Shown in pieces: positions 1-8,372 of a stretch of 64,000 nt of DNA. The DNA comes from a virus: IMG/VR virus record IMGVR_UViG_3300003177_000005, positions 55,560 to 119,559 of that record, one strand, 5' to 3'. Positions within the stretch are counted from its first letter, which is position 1. Every line of letters starts with the position of its first letter. Position numbers and translations under genes: made by a program. Below the pieces are notes generated by a model. That model was not told the DNA's origin and searched no databases. It saw only the letters and a list, made by a program, of their open reading frames with translations.

Positions 1-2
1 TT

Positions 3-218
3 AAGAAACATAAGATTGATAAGGAATTAGTTTTCTGTTTGATTAATCATCATATTGAAAAAACTAATATCGATTGTAATTTATTAAAAGTTGAAAAAGA
101 TAATATTTGGAGAGATAGTGAGTATGTTTATAAATTACTAGAAGGGTTATATAATGGTAGTATTAATAAACCTAATAGTTATTTAAAACGCAATGGAGTT
201 AAACGATGGTACAAATAA
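3..218 (+). CDS. 3' part of a hypothetical protein (5' end outside window)
   Basis: An open frame enters the window at base 3 and runs 71 codons to a TAA at 216-218. The peptide is charged and soluble-looking, rich in Lys, Asn and Asp, and ends RWYK. It has no recognisable motif. Lack of any stop from the window edge and the same codon style as neighbouring genes support coding. Function cannot be assigned from the visible C-terminus. Confidence 0.55.
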   Translation, partial: KKHKIDKELVFCLINHHIEKTNIDCNLLKVEKDNIWRDSEYVYKLLEGLYNGSINKPNSYLKRNGVKRWYK

Positions 219-231
219 GAAAGGTAATGAA

Positions 232-570
232 ATGAGAAATAAAATTTTTAAACCTAGCTTGTAAAATAGCAAGAATAATTAGGTTAGAAATCAATCATTT
301 ATCTGATTCTGAACAAACTTGTTATATGGTATCCACAGGTTATAATTGCGAAGATAAAAAAGGGGATCGTCCCTGGTTCTTATTTATTATAGATATAAAA
401 AAAAAGATGGGAAACATTTTCTATTTAATTTAGAAAATGTTTCCTTACATAGAACAGTAAACCTAGAAGATAATTTATGTATTGTTGGTAATTACATGTA
501 TCAGTATAAAATTGATACTAATAAGATTCCTGGTTTTGATAAAAAAAAACTCTTAACACATACTACATAA
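232..570 (+). pseudogene. Frameshifted small hypothetical gene
   Basis: An ATG at 232 opens a frame that stops after ten codons. Two other frames then continue without stops: one through IRLEINHLSDSEQ to about 400, the next through DGKHFLFNLENVSLHR to a TAA at 568-570. The apparent switches lie in AAAATTTTTAAA (about 241-252) and in an A9 run (397-405). Read together they give about 110 residues of plausible soluble protein. Either the sequence has homopolymer indels or the gene is decaying. No family recognised. Confidence 0.4.
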
Positions 571-603
571 AAGTAGTATCTAGTAATAAAAATCGTAAAT
601 AAT

Positions 604-642
604 TTATTAAAATATTTTTTATTTGGTTATGATATCACTATA
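604..642 (+). promoter_or_regulatory. Promoter-like element, weakest copy of the early repeat
   Basis: Upstream of 687 lies AAAATATTTTTTATTTGG followed by TTATGATATCACTATAGG. It matches the right half (ATCACTA) of the palindrome found at other early units, but the left half is degenerate. Position about 45 bases before a ribosome-binding site fits a promoter or 5' leader. Confidence 0.4.
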
Positions 643-686
643 GGTACTCTTAGGAGTTAAAAAATTAATATTATAAAGGAGTTAAT

Positions 687-989
687 ATGGTATTAAAAAT
701 TGTAGAAGTAAAAACAAAATTAATGTTCGTTAAGGAGTTTAATGTTTTTATAGATGATAATAAAATAGCTAATGTTCGTTGGAGAACAAAAGCTAAATTA
801 TCATCTATGTTGGCAAGCTTTAGATATGCTGGGGACATTAACTTCAAAAATGCTAGACCAACAAATAAAGAAGAGGTGGTTGGCATAATTAAAAAATATG
901 TTTTAGAAACATATGTTAATTTAAAGACAACTAGTAATAAAGGTTACAAGATAACATCAACTGATGTTAATCTTTTACCTGAAGATTAA
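687..989 (+). CDS. Hypothetical protein, 100 aa
   Basis: The ATG at 687 follows a clear AAAGGAGTTAAT ribosome-binding site. The 100-residue product is basic (many Lys) with mixed alpha/beta character and no membrane segment. No family is recognised. It stands alone between two promoter-like elements, so it is probably a monocistronic early gene. The convergent frame covering the same bases on the minus strand is a shadow. Confidence 0.75.
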   Translation: MVLKIVEVKTKLMFVKEFNVFIDDNKIANVRWRTKAKLSSMLASFRYAGDINFKNARPTNKEEVVGIIKKYVLETYVNLKTTSNKGYKITSTDVNLLPED

Positions 990-1042
990 TTTCTTCAGAC
1001 CTTTTTTTCTTTTCCCCAGTAACACTTTTTTAAATTCATTAC

Positions 1043-1083
1043 TTTTTTATACAGATATAATTAAAATAGTGATGATGTCACTA
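1043..1083 (+). promoter_or_regulatory. Early promoter with palindrome (copy 2)
   Basis: TTTTTTATACAGATATAATT (about 1043-1062) is followed by TAGTGATGATGTCACTA (1067-1083), a perfect inverted repeat with a 5-base centre. The same T-run/ATACAnATATA/palindrome arrangement recurs upstream of several other gene units. It heads the operon starting at 1205. Confidence 0.65.
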
Positions 1084-1204
1084 ATTTAGTTTTATACAAA
1101 TAAGTAATGTTATATTATACTAGGATAACAACTAGAGGTTATCTCCATAAAGTAGTATAATATCAAGGCATGAAATGTTTGTATTAAAACACCAAGGAGT
1201 TAAA

Positions 1205-1915
1205 ATGACAACAATTAAAAATAAGAATATGGAACTAACACACGATGCTAATAAGGGTATCTTAACAATTAATGATACTTTTCATACCGTTAAATCTAAA
1301 GATGAGATTAAGATACTAACAGTATTATTATCAGATAATCCAATAACAAGAAGTAAAGTAAAAGTTGGAGTAGACAAGAAAATATTTAGAGTTAGTTTTT
1401 TTAAATTAAAGATGAGTTTAACAATGAATATCTTTCTAGTTTTGAAAGAGTTAGACTTACTTAAACTTGAAAATAAATCACCAACATCTTTCATCTTAAA
1501 TGTTGGGGATAAAAAATTTAATATGGTTTATGAGGATAACCTATTTAAATTAAAAAGTCATCATAGACATAAAAAAACTTTAAATACTGTTAAATTTAAA
1601 GAGATTAAAACAGATCGTGTTAAACTACCAGATATAATTGGGAGTATTCAAATTAATGGTTATGAACTTAAAAATGAAGAAATAGCTAAAATCCAAATTT
1701 ACTTAGTAAATGAGATAAAAAAAGCTATTGTAGAACAAGGTAGTTTTAGTATTTCGGGATTTGGTTCATTTACTTATAAACAAGCATATGTTAAAAAGAA
1801 TCAATATATGCCAGAGACAGGTTGCAAAAACGACATATTAATTAAAGCTAATGTTCGATTTAAAGCAAGTAAAGCATTAAGAGATAAATTATTAGAAAAG
1901 ACTGAAGGGGAATAG
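1205..1915 (+). CDS. HU/IHF-like DNA-binding protein with long N-terminal extension
   Basis: The 236-residue product (start chosen at 1205 because AAGGAGT precedes it) ends in an HU/IHF-type domain of about 85 residues. That part reads as an amphipathic helix, then EQGSFSISGFGSF, a basic beta arm (KKNQYMPETGCK) and the closing helix RFKASKALRDKLL. The GFGSF turn and the K/N..P.TG arm are family hallmarks. HU proteins bend and compact DNA. The first 150 residues match nothing I know and may give a phage-specific function. A typical HU is about 90 residues, so this is a fusion. It leads an operon and its stop abuts the next ATG. Confidence 0.7.
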   Translation: MTTIKNKNMELTHDANKGILTINDTFHTVKSKDEIKILTVLLSDNPITRSKVKVGVDKKIFRVSFFKLKMSLTMNIFLVLKELDLLKLENKSPTSFILNVGDKKFNMVYEDNLFKLKSHHRHKKTLNTVKFKEIKTDRVKLPDIIGSIQINGYELKNEEIAKIQIYLVNEIKKAIVEQGSFSISGFGSFTYKQAYVKKNQYMPETGCKNDILIKANVRFKASKALRDKLLEKTEGE

Positions 1916-2347
1916 ATGTTAACAAAATTATATAATGAATTAAAGATAATCATCAAGAATTATGATGATTACTATTCAAAAGATAAACAGTGTCTAAATT
2001 ATCAAGATACTGTTGAATTAGATAAGTACCTTATAGCACTTGTTGGAAATGTCTTTATAATAAAGCATCGAAATCCAATAACTAATTCTGTAACTATGGA
2101 TGTAGTTATTATTGATGAAATAAAGAAAGTAATCGATAATGAAGATACTTTTCAAAACTTTATTTTATCACTTGATGGTACACAAAAGGTAAACGAGTTT
2201 ACCAATATTAAAGTTGAGGAAAATCAAGTAGGAGCTGATGTTGATGATATCTGTAAAGAAAAAAGATTTAAAAGATTAGTAAACACTATTTTAGATTTTA
2301 TGTTAGGTATGGCAACAACTTACCTTATTTATCAAATGTTATATTAA
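1916..2347 (+). CDS. Hypothetical protein with C-terminal membrane anchor
   Basis: The start codon directly follows the TAG of the HU-like gene, indicating translational coupling. The 143-residue product is an acidic soluble domain followed by one hydrophobic segment at the extreme C-terminus (about residues 122-143, FMLGMATTYLIYQMLY), typical of a tail-anchored membrane protein. Residues before it are basic (KRFKRL), predicting that the N-terminal domain faces the cytoplasm. Function unknown. Confidence 0.7.
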   Translation: MLTKLYNELKIIIKNYDDYYSKDKQCLNYQDTVELDKYLIALVGNVFIIKHRNPITNSVTMDVVIIDEIKKVIDNEDTFQNFILSLDGTQKVNEFTNIKVEENQVGADVDDICKEKRFKRLVNTILDFMLGMATTYLIYQMLY

Positions 2348-2359
2348 AAAAGGAAAAAG

Positions 2360-2647
2360 ATGAAGAAAATTATTGTGTTATTAGTGTTAATAAGTAGTAT
2401 GGTATTAGGTAATGAGTTTAAAGTAACAAATGAGAATGGTCTAGTAATATACAATACTCGTTTTCAAAAAGTTATTGTTAATAAGGCAAATTTTAAAGAG
2501 TTCATAGCTCTTAAAAGATTTAGAGTTGCTTTATATAGAATTGAAGGTGTCTATACTAAGTATAATTGGATTTTATTGGTTTTAGATAAAAATGGTAAAT
2601 CAACTTATCAGACTCTAGTAAATGTTAAGGAGATTCCAAATGAGTAG
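2360..2647 (+). CDS. Small exported protein with signal peptide
   Basis: The 95-residue product begins MKKIIVLLVLISSMVLGNE, a textbook signal peptide with probable cleavage after VLG. The mature part of about 78 residues is basic with beta character. No lipobox Cys is present, so a soluble periplasmic protein is expected. A GGAAAAAG site precedes the ATG. It sits in an operon with a tail-anchored protein, so an envelope function is possible, but none can be named. Confidence 0.75.
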   Translation: MKKIIVLLVLISSMVLGNEFKVTNENGLVIYNTRFQKVIVNKANFKEFIALKRFRVALYRIEGVYTKYNWILLVLDKNGKSTYQTLVNVKEIPNE

Positions 2648-3011
2648 TTTAGTAATGGTCTATCCAGATACAAAAGCAAAATTAAAAGAACAGTTTACTA
2701 TATTTAAACGAAAAAAATTTGGGACCATTTATAATGGTAACTTAACTGAAATTAAAAAAACCATAGAAGACACTAATATGGTAGCTATGGAAATAATTCC
2801 ATTTGTTCAGGTATATGGTAGAGATACTACAACAAGCGAGATAGTAGCTAATGATGATTTAGAAGAGTATTCTGCTAAAATCGCTAAACGATATCTTTGT
2901 GTAGAACCTTATAGAAGAAATACATATATATTACCTGGGCCTATTAGTGAAGTTGTAGTTGATGATTTAAATAAAGCTGTTTTAGATTTAATAAAAGAAG
3001 ATTGGAGATAA
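2640..3011 (+). CDS. Hypothetical protein, 123 aa
   Basis: I place the start at 2640 because AAGGAGATTCCAA precedes that ATG. The ATG at 2622 is inside the upstream gene and lacks a ribosome-binding site. The gene overlaps the 3' end of its neighbour by eight bases. The protein is soluble with predicted alternating strands and helices and no known motif. Confidence 0.7.
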   Translation: MSSLVMVYPDTKAKLKEQFTIFKRKKFGTIYNGNLTEIKKTIEDTNMVAMEIIPFVQVYGRDTTTSEIVANDDLEEYSAKIAKRYLCVEPYRRNTYILPGPISEVVVDDLNKAVLDLIKEDWR

Positions 3012-3015
3012 AAAA

Positions 3016-4158
3016 ATGAAAAAAAAAGAAAATACAGGTAAATTTAATAATGATACAGTAGGTATCATTGATGATGGTTCATTAGTAACCTTTAAAGAGT
3101 ATAAAGAGACAAAGTCTAATACATTTGCTGGTTTACCAAGTATCACTATTGATTTAGAACATCGTAGTTATATCTTCTATCTTAAAGATGCTAACATTCA
3201 TTGCTTTAACGATGATAAATACGAAGACCGATTAAATCAATTATCTTTGTCACCAACATTCTTTTATACACTTAGAGCTAATCCTACAAAGAAGGATATA
3301 ATTTATTTCGATGGTTTAGGGTTTAAAAATATTTTGTTAGAACCAGTAGAAGAACCTATTATTAACAATCTAGACCTTGATGAAGTTTTAGAGGGTATCC
3401 TTCTTAGTGGGGATAAAATAAATGTTGACTTTATACTAGGACTAAACCTGCATCTTACGGATAATCCGAATGAGAGAATAAAGTTTATAAATTTTAAAGT
3501 AAAACCAGGTTTCGAGGTTGAAGCTGAGATAGTTATAAAAGATGTTTCTTATATGGAAAAAGGTACTTTAGTATATACTAAAGAACTTAGAATTACTTTT
3601 ACTAGAGATAAATATGACAATATAAATACTTGTTTGGGTGAACCCCTTAAAATGATGAAAAATGTTAATACTAATATGGACAATAGTATTGGGCGTCAAA
3701 TTGGTAGTCAAAGTATAAATAGCAACACTCAGATTTTGGTTGACAGAGAAGAGGTTGCAACTCAAAACTCTAAAGAAGAAGTATCAGACCTAATTACAGA
3801 TGAAAATATTACTGAAATTAAAGAAGATTTTAAAGAAAAAGATGAAATGTATCTACCTAGTTCTGATGCTGTTCCCAAAGAAGAATTAAACCCTATACTT
3901 ATACCAGATATACCAAAGGGAGAAGTTAAAATAAATAATGGTGGGTCTGACCCTTTATTAAGTCAAGAGTGGGGTAATGAAGGTGCAAGAGAACCGATAG
4001 TTGAACCTAATGAAATTAAGGATTTCGAACAAATGGATAATGTAAACCCTAACACTATGAAAAAAAATATGATGACCTTTAAGGGTCTTGAAGAAAAAGA
4101 TCTTATTAAAGAAGGTGGGAAAGAGATTTCTTACATAATTAAAAAGTTTTTAAAATGA
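3016..4158 (+). CDS. Acidic hypothetical protein, 380 aa
   Basis: The product has an N-terminal folded-looking region (about residues 1-215, beta-rich) and a C-terminal half that is acidic and low in complexity (about 225-360, many Glu, Asn and Pro). The last residues are basic. Such a tail suggests a flexible linker or interaction region. It continues the operon begun at 1205. No family recognised. Confidence 0.7.
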   Translation: MKKKENTGKFNNDTVGIIDDGSLVTFKEYKETKSNTFAGLPSITIDLEHRSYIFYLKDANIHCFNDDKYEDRLNQLSLSPTFFYTLRANPTKKDIIYFDGLGFKNILLEPVEEPIINNLDLDEVLEGILLSGDKINVDFILGLNLHLTDNPNERIKFINFKVKPGFEVEAEIVIKDVSYMEKGTLVYTKELRITFTRDKYDNINTCLGEPLKMMKNVNTNMDNSIGRQIGSQSINSNTQILVDREEVATQNSKEEVSDLITDENITEIKEDFKEKDEMYLPSSDAVPKEELNPILIPDIPKGEVKINNGGSDPLLSQEWGNEGAREPIVEPNEIKDFEQMDNVNPNTMKKNMMTFKGLEEKDLIKEGGKEISYIIKKFLK

Positions 4159-4325
4159 AAAATAAAAAAGGATAACAGATACTAGCACCAATAAAAAGAA
4201 AAGAATTCTTTAGAGGATTTCAAAAAACTATTGAGGATTTCTTTAAAGAGAATAATCTTCATTATATTCCTTTCGCACTAGATCGCGTTATTGGAAATGT
4301 ATACATTAAGTATCTAACTAAAGAA

Positions 4326-4643
4326 TTGGAGATATTTGTAAATCTATCTGAAATGTTTAAAGATGGTAAGGTTAATATCAAAATAGGTCGGACTCGCATG
4401 CCAGTAGAAGATGCCACAAAATTAATCGAAAACCTAGAAGTGATTATTAAAGATTATGTCGCAGAGAACACTAAGGTTATTGATTTAGATAATTGTGACG
4501 TAAAAGAGTTCGTAACCAAAGAGACAGGTTATCAACTCATTGATGATACAATAGTGAATGAACAAAATCTCTTAACATTTATGAAAAATATTGATGGTAA
4601 GGAAAAGAGATTTACCTTGGATTTAACAGAAAAATTAAGCTAG
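4326..4643 (+). CDS. Hypothetical protein, central piece of a probably longer broken gene
   Basis: The frame is open from 4176 but has no ATG there. The first in-frame ATG is at 4155, and a TAA at 4173-4175 separates it from the rest. A TTG at 4326 is the first accepted start, without a convincing ribosome-binding site. After GAAAAATTAAG near 4631-4641 the -1 frame continues without a stop into the 4691-4909 reading frame. I therefore think 4155-4909 was one gene of about 245 residues: a soluble acidic domain followed by a membrane segment. Nonsense or lost start, plus a frameshift, would explain its present state. Confidence 0.5.
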   Translation: MEIFVNLSEMFKDGKVNIKIGRTRMPVEDATKLIENLEVIIKDYVAENTKVIDLDNCDVKEFVTKETGYQLIDDTIVNEQNLLTFMKNIDGKEKRFTLDLTEKLS

Positions 4644-4690
4644 AAGATAATACTCTACTTAAAGTTGTTCCTACTTATAGATACATAATA

Positions 4691-4909
4691 ATGGGTAATA
4701 AAAAATATAATCAAAAAGCATTTGTTCCAATTAAGGGTAAGTGCAATTTTGATAAAAAGTTAGAAACAGAAGTGACTGTTTTAACTATTAAAAAAATTAT
4801 AGAATTTTTCTTCAGCTCAATATTGGTTATTAGTATCATAATAGCTATCAATGTTTTATTCTTTAAAGAAACTGATGAGGATGCTTATAAAAACAGAAGT
4901 AACTTTTAG
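4691..4909 (+). CDS. Single-pass membrane segment, 3' piece of a broken gene
   Basis: The 72 residues contain one transmembrane helix (about 33-58, IEFFFSSILVISIIIAINVL) and a short charged tail. No ribosome-binding site precedes the ATG, and the frame is open backwards to the end of the 4326-4643 piece. It probably is the C-terminal membrane anchor of that gene, separated by a one-base shift in an A5 run. Confidence 0.5.
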   Translation: MGNKKYNQKAFVPIKGKCNFDKKLETEVTVLTIKKIIEFFFSSILVISIIIAINVLFFKETDEDAYKNRSNF

Positions 4910-4917
4910 ATGTATTA

Positions 4918-4957
4918 CTAGGTGTAGGTTTAAAACCTACACCTAGCTTATTTTTTT
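4918..4957 (+). terminator. Intrinsic terminator
   Basis: CTAGGTGTAGGTTT is followed immediately by its complement, giving a stem of about 14 bp, then CTTATTTTTTTTT. It closes the operon begun at 1205 and lies just before the next promoter. Confidence 0.85.
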
Positions 4958-4969
4958 TTATTTCATTAT

Positions 4970-5011
4970 GTTTTTATACAGATATAGTTTAAATAGTGAT
5001 TAAGATCATTA
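4970..5011 (+). promoter_or_regulatory. Early promoter with palindrome (copy 3)
   Basis: GTTTTTATACAGATATAGTT is followed by TAGTGATTAAGATCATTA at 4994-5011, near identical to the copy at 1043-1083. It sits between a terminator and the gene starting at 5034. Confidence 0.65.
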
Positions 5012-5033
5012 TATTTTAATTAAGGAGAGAAAG

Positions 5034-5597
5034 TTGTTTAAATTAAAGAAACTAACAACAGGGAAATTCATAGAGGTGCTAAACAATGCTGTTATAAACT
5101 ATTGTCAAAGTACAATTGGTGACTTTAACGAAAGTCAATTGTTTTACGATAAGTTTAATAATAATGGCAAAAGTTTTATTCAGTGGGAATTTACTTCCCA
5201 ACATATTCTAACATTAAATTTAACACTACTTTTACAAAATGGAGTAGTAAATTTGACAGAGAAAAGAGCAGACCAAACTATCCTACCTTTAGAACTAATT
5301 CTAAAGTTAGAAGATATAGTTTCTAAGCATTTAGAAAAGGTAGATTTTGATTTAAAAAAATTAGAAGACTACTTAAAAGAGGAAGGTTTTACAATTGGTC
5401 ATATCAGTCTCTATGGGGATGTATTTAAACTCGCATTTACAAAATGGTTTGATATGGTACCAAGACATTATAGAATAAATATTACTAGACTTATAGTGGG
5501 TTTACCTGTATTATTAGAAAGTGAGGTAGAAAATACTGGTAGTAATGAAATTAAAAAAGTAATCAAAAAAATAAATCAAATGCGACAAGAGGACTAA
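5034..5597 (+). CDS. Hypothetical protein, paralogue of the 9043-9657 product
   Basis: A TTG start at 5034 follows AAGGAGAGAAAG. The 187-residue protein shares with the 9043-9657 product a central ILPLEL..KL motif and a C-terminal ITRLIVGLPVL (ITDLVVGFPTL in the other), at similar spacing, so they are paralogues. Both are followed by a membrane-protein gene. It is soluble, alpha-rich and of unknown function. Confidence 0.7.
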   Translation: MFKLKKLTTGKFIEVLNNAVINYCQSTIGDFNESQLFYDKFNNNGKSFIQWEFTSQHILTLNLTLLLQNGVVNLTEKRADQTILPLELILKLEDIVSKHLEKVDFDLKKLEDYLKEEGFTIGHISLYGDVFKLAFTKWFDMVPRHYRINITRLIVGLPVLLESEVENTGSNEIKKVIKKINQMRQED

Positions 5598-5601
5598 TGT
5601 T

Positions 5602-5861
5602 ATGAACAGTTTTATACAAAACTATTTACCAAGGATTTTGTCTTTGGTAATATTTTAAGTATTACTAAAAATAAGTCAAAACAAGAACAAGAGAGAATAC
5701 ATATTTTTATCGTTTCTCTAATTGCTAACTTTTTCTTTACAGCATTACTAAAAGATTATCTACCAGTTCCAGAAAATACAACCGAGTTTGTTTTATTGTC
5801 TGTTATGTGTATAATTGGTTTTGTTACTATTATGGTAACATATGAAAGTAAAATTAAATAA
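5602..5861 (+). pseudogene. Frameshifted membrane protein gene
   Basis: ATG 5602 gives only an 18-residue frame. Another frame, open from before 5600, encodes a charged N-terminus (ITKNKSKQEQERI) and two hydrophobic segments (IFIVSLIANFFFTALL and FVLLSVMCIIGFVTIMV) up to a TAA at 5859-5861. A shift within about 5610-5635 would join them into a protein of about 85 residues with two membrane spans. It follows the 5034 gene as the membrane gene 9650 follows 9043. Confidence 0.4.
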
Positions 5862-6048
5862 ATGGTTACGGAAGTAGGAGCATTTGAGAAGAAGATTGAT
5901 TATGTATAAATTAAAAGAAAATATTAATATTTGATACTAGGAGCCGTATGGTTTCCTAGTAACATCTTTTACTATTAAAGTAACCTTTATTTTTTTATTT
6001 TCGACCTTTATTATTGATAAGATAAAAAAAAAGGGGGGGGGGTTACTA
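5862..6048 (+). other. Degenerate membrane-segment frame ending in a G10 tract
   Basis: The frame of the 6049 gene is open backwards to 5941 and encodes a hydrophobic stretch (VTSFTIKVTFIFLFSTFIID) followed by a poly-Lys/Gly segment encoded by A9 (6024-6032) and G10 (6033-6042). Further upstream, ATG 5902 is in the same frame but separated by TGA and TAG stops. The block looks like the remnant, or switchable N-terminus, of a membrane-anchored version of the next gene. Confidence 0.4.
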
Positions 6049-6384
6049 ATGAATGAGTTTAATAACAAAGGTATATCGGAGTTAAAGGATTTAATTTATG
6101 TTAATACAAGAAAGTTTAAAGATGACAAGAAAATACTTTTTGATGTATTAGTCAAAATACAAATGGAGATACTATTAAAGTTAGCCCCATCAAAGGATAT
6201 CGTAATAGAAGATTTAAATAATATTTTAAAAGGTGATTTTGCTGTTTATGATGATCCATTTACAAATATAAATGAAATTATTCTAGAAAATATTTATGAT
6301 AATAATTTAGATTATAATAAAGAACTACAGCGTTTAGCTGTTTTTTCATTTTTAAAATGTCAAAACGAAGGTATACTTGATTAA
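6049..6384 (+). CDS. Hypothetical protein, 111 aa, preceded by a poly-G tract
   Basis: The 111-residue acidic, helical protein starts at an ATG six bases after a G10 run that may itself act as the ribosome-binding site. The frame is continuous through the tract into an upstream membrane segment, so a membrane-linked longer product is possible. It ends in a hairpin overlapping the stop codon. No family recognised. Confidence 0.65.
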   Translation: MNEFNNKGISELKDLIYVNTRKFKDDKKILFDVLVKIQMEILLKLAPSKDIVIEDLNNILKGDFAVYDDPFTNINEIILENIYDNNLDYNKELQRLAVFSFLKCQNEGILD

Positions 6385-6406
6385 CTCTCAGTTTAGAGAG
6401 TTAATC
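6379..6406 (+). terminator. Hairpin overlapping the stop codon
   Basis: GATTAACTCTC and GAGAGTTAATC form an 11-bp perfect stem with a 6-base loop. The stop TAA lies inside the left arm. The following AAAATATTTTCAT is only a weak T-tract, so it may be a terminator or an mRNA 3'-end stabiliser. Confidence 0.6.
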
Positions 6407-6459
6407 AAAATATTTTCATAAAGATATTTTTTAATTAATATTAGAAAGGACTTAGAAGT

Positions 6460-6792
6460 ATGGAAGAGATGTATATTAAATCGTTATATAAAGAACACGG
6501 TGATAAAGATGTTGAAAAGGTAAAGGTTAACCTATATAAGGATCCTACAGGTTATGAGTTAAATATACCAATTAACTTAGTTTTAGAGGCTTTTAATAAA
6601 GAAGGTCGATTACTTTATAAAGCATTATGTAAAGATCATAGTTGTAAAAAAGATCATCCCAATTATTCAGAAAATGAGAAATGGTTTGACATTAATTATT
6701 ACCAGAAACAACGAGAGGTTAGTAATTTTATTTTACATTTTGTTTATTATACATCACCTAGAAATGGTAATGTTGAATTTAAAACATATTAG
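6460..6792 (+). CDS. Hypothetical protein, 110 aa
   Basis: The ATG at 6460 follows AGAAAGGACTTAGAAGT. The 110 residues are charged and soluble and include a short KDHSCKKDHPNYSENEKWF stretch with two His and one Cys, too few for a zinc site by itself. It starts a set of four closely spaced genes running to 8307. Confidence 0.65.
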   Translation: MEEMYIKSLYKEHGDKDVEKVKVNLYKDPTGYELNIPINLVLEAFNKEGRLLYKALCKDHSCKKDHPNYSENEKWFDINYYQKQREVSNFILHFVYYTSPRNGNVEFKTY

Positions 6793-6806
6793 AAGGGAGA
6801 TTAGTT

Positions 6807-7370
6807 TTGATAACTTCGAATAAAACAAAAGTATCTGTTAAAGATACCGAGATAATCTTAAAGAGTTTAGTCGCTAATAATAAAGGTACTAAATTAATTA
6901 GTAACATAGAAAAGAAAGGTTTTGAAACTATTACAGCTGTTTCTAGAAATGATGAAAATGTTATTTTTATAGTTTTTACTAAAGGTTTAAAAAATGATGA
7001 TCGAGTCTCTATTAGATTCGATTTGATTAGGAATTTATGGAGAGTAACTTTTGTTGTTATTGGTAAAAGGAAACAACCTGGTGATTTTAAAAAACTATTA
7101 AGAGATAATTTAGTTATTATTAGGAAACAGAGTAAGGTTTATCTTTTCGATTTAAAGTCTAATAAAAAATTTAATATTCATTTAGATTTACAATTAGAAA
7201 TGATTAACAATATTAATTATGATAGAGAAAAAAGGGTTTTAGAAATAGTAGATGATTATGAAAATCTTTTAATTCTAAGATTTGAAGAGACTAAGATTAG
7301 TGGTTATACCCATAAAGGTTTTTATCTTAAAGAAATTATTTTAGGAGAAGAAGATGTTAAAAAAGTATAA
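6807..7370 (+). CDS. Hypothetical protein, 187 aa
   Basis: A TTG start at 6807 follows AAGGGAGATTAG. The product is basic in its first half and beta-rich, with no membrane segment. Its last codons overlap the start of the next gene by 17 bases, so the two are translationally coupled. No family recognised. Confidence 0.65.
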   Translation: MITSNKTKVSVKDTEIILKSLVANNKGTKLISNIEKKGFETITAVSRNDENVIFIVFTKGLKNDDRVSIRFDLIRNLWRVTFVVIGKRKQPGDFKKLLRDNLVIIRKQSKVYLFDLKSNKKFNIHLDLQLEMINNINYDREKRVLEIVDDYENLLILRFEETKISGYTHKGFYLKEIILGEEDVKKV

Positions 7371-7914
7371 TAAAAATGGTTTTGTTATGGAAGAATACAA
7401 CGATAGAATAAAGTTCTATTCTTATAATACTCCATTATATGTGAATGTTCTTTATATTAATTTTAAAGATATAGAAAAATATAGTTTTGAGATAGTTACT
7501 GTTCTTAAAACTCGCTGTATAATTAATCTTAAAATCAAAACAGATCAAGGTATCCTACTAAAAGATTTTCAGATAAGTTTAAGAAAAGAAGAAACTAGAT
7601 GGTATATCTATCAAATAGTAGATTTAAATAAACAAATGTTTGAGTCTTTTTTAGAGATTATCGCTCCTGATTTAGTCTTAGCATACACACCAAAAAAAGT
7701 GTTAAAATTATTTAGACGGAACTATATACATGTAGATACTCTTAAATTTGAACCAAATCTTTTCTTAATAGATTATGGTAACCCTATTTTTAACCAGATG
7801 ACAAGAAAAATAAAAGAATTAGTTCTGTTTAATAAAGATAATACAACTTTTATTTTAAAACAATATAAAGATGATAAAGCATTTTATCTAACTAAATTTT
7901 TAATAACAAATTAA
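7354..7914 (+). CDS. Hypothetical protein, 186 aa
   Basis: ATG 7354 follows TTAGGAGAAGAAG inside the upstream gene. The protein is alpha/beta, with a segment (FEIVTVLKTRCIINLKIK) resembling one in the next product (KELTIIKKTKCTFEAKI), hinting that the two are distant paralogues. Function unknown. Confidence 0.65.
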   Translation: MLKKYNKNGFVMEEYNDRIKFYSYNTPLYVNVLYINFKDIEKYSFEIVTVLKTRCIINLKIKTDQGILLKDFQISLRKEETRWYIYQIVDLNKQMFESFLEIIAPDLVLAYTPKKVLKLFRRNYIHVDTLKFEPNLFLIDYGNPIFNQMTRKIKELVLFNKDNTTFILKQYKDDKAFYLTKFLITN

Positions 7915-7929
7915 CAAAAAGGAACAGTA

Positions 7930-8307
7930 ATGATTTGGGAATTAAAACCAACAAAAGGAAGACCTAAAATAAAAGATTTTATCTATGATAGAATAGGTAG
8001 TGAAACGGTTATACCAAATGAGACTAATGTTTTTAGATACATAACTATATTGGCTAAATACGAACTTAAAAAAGATTATAAAGAACTAACTATAATCAAG
8101 AAGACTAAGTGTACCTTCGAAGCAAAGATAGATAAAGAGTTAGACCTTGTTATAACAGCCGTTAAAGCAACAGATGAACTTATGTTTAGAACATACTATA
8201 TTATCAGATATAATAAAAAATATTATATTTGTAGTAATTCAAAGTATGATAATTTACTAATGAAGTTCATACTAGATCATAGAGCTAGGGTTAACGAAAT
8301 CAGTTAG
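7930..8307 (+). CDS. Hypothetical protein, 125 aa
   Basis: ATG 7930 follows AAAAAGGAACAGTA. The 125-residue basic protein carries a TIIKKTKC segment similar to the preceding product, and a C-terminal Tyr/Lys-rich stretch. It ends just before promoter copy 4. Confidence 0.65.
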   Translation: MIWELKPTKGRPKIKDFIYDRIGSETVIPNETNVFRYITILAKYELKKDYKELTIIKKTKCTFEAKIDKELDLVITAVKATDELMFRTYYIIRYNKKYYICSNSKYDNLLMKFILDHRARVNEIS

Positions 8308-8310
8308 ATT

Positions 8311-8349
8311 TTATCAATATATTTTTTTAATTAGTGAGAAATATCACTA
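8311..8349 (+). promoter_or_regulatory. Early promoter with palindrome (copy 4)
   Basis: TTTTATCAATATATTTTTTT is followed by TAGTGAGAAATATCACTA (8332-8349), a perfect 6-bp inverted repeat with a 6-base centre. It lies upstream of the 8373 gene. Confidence 0.65.
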
Positions 8350-8372
8350 TATTTTAATTAAGGAGTTAAAAG

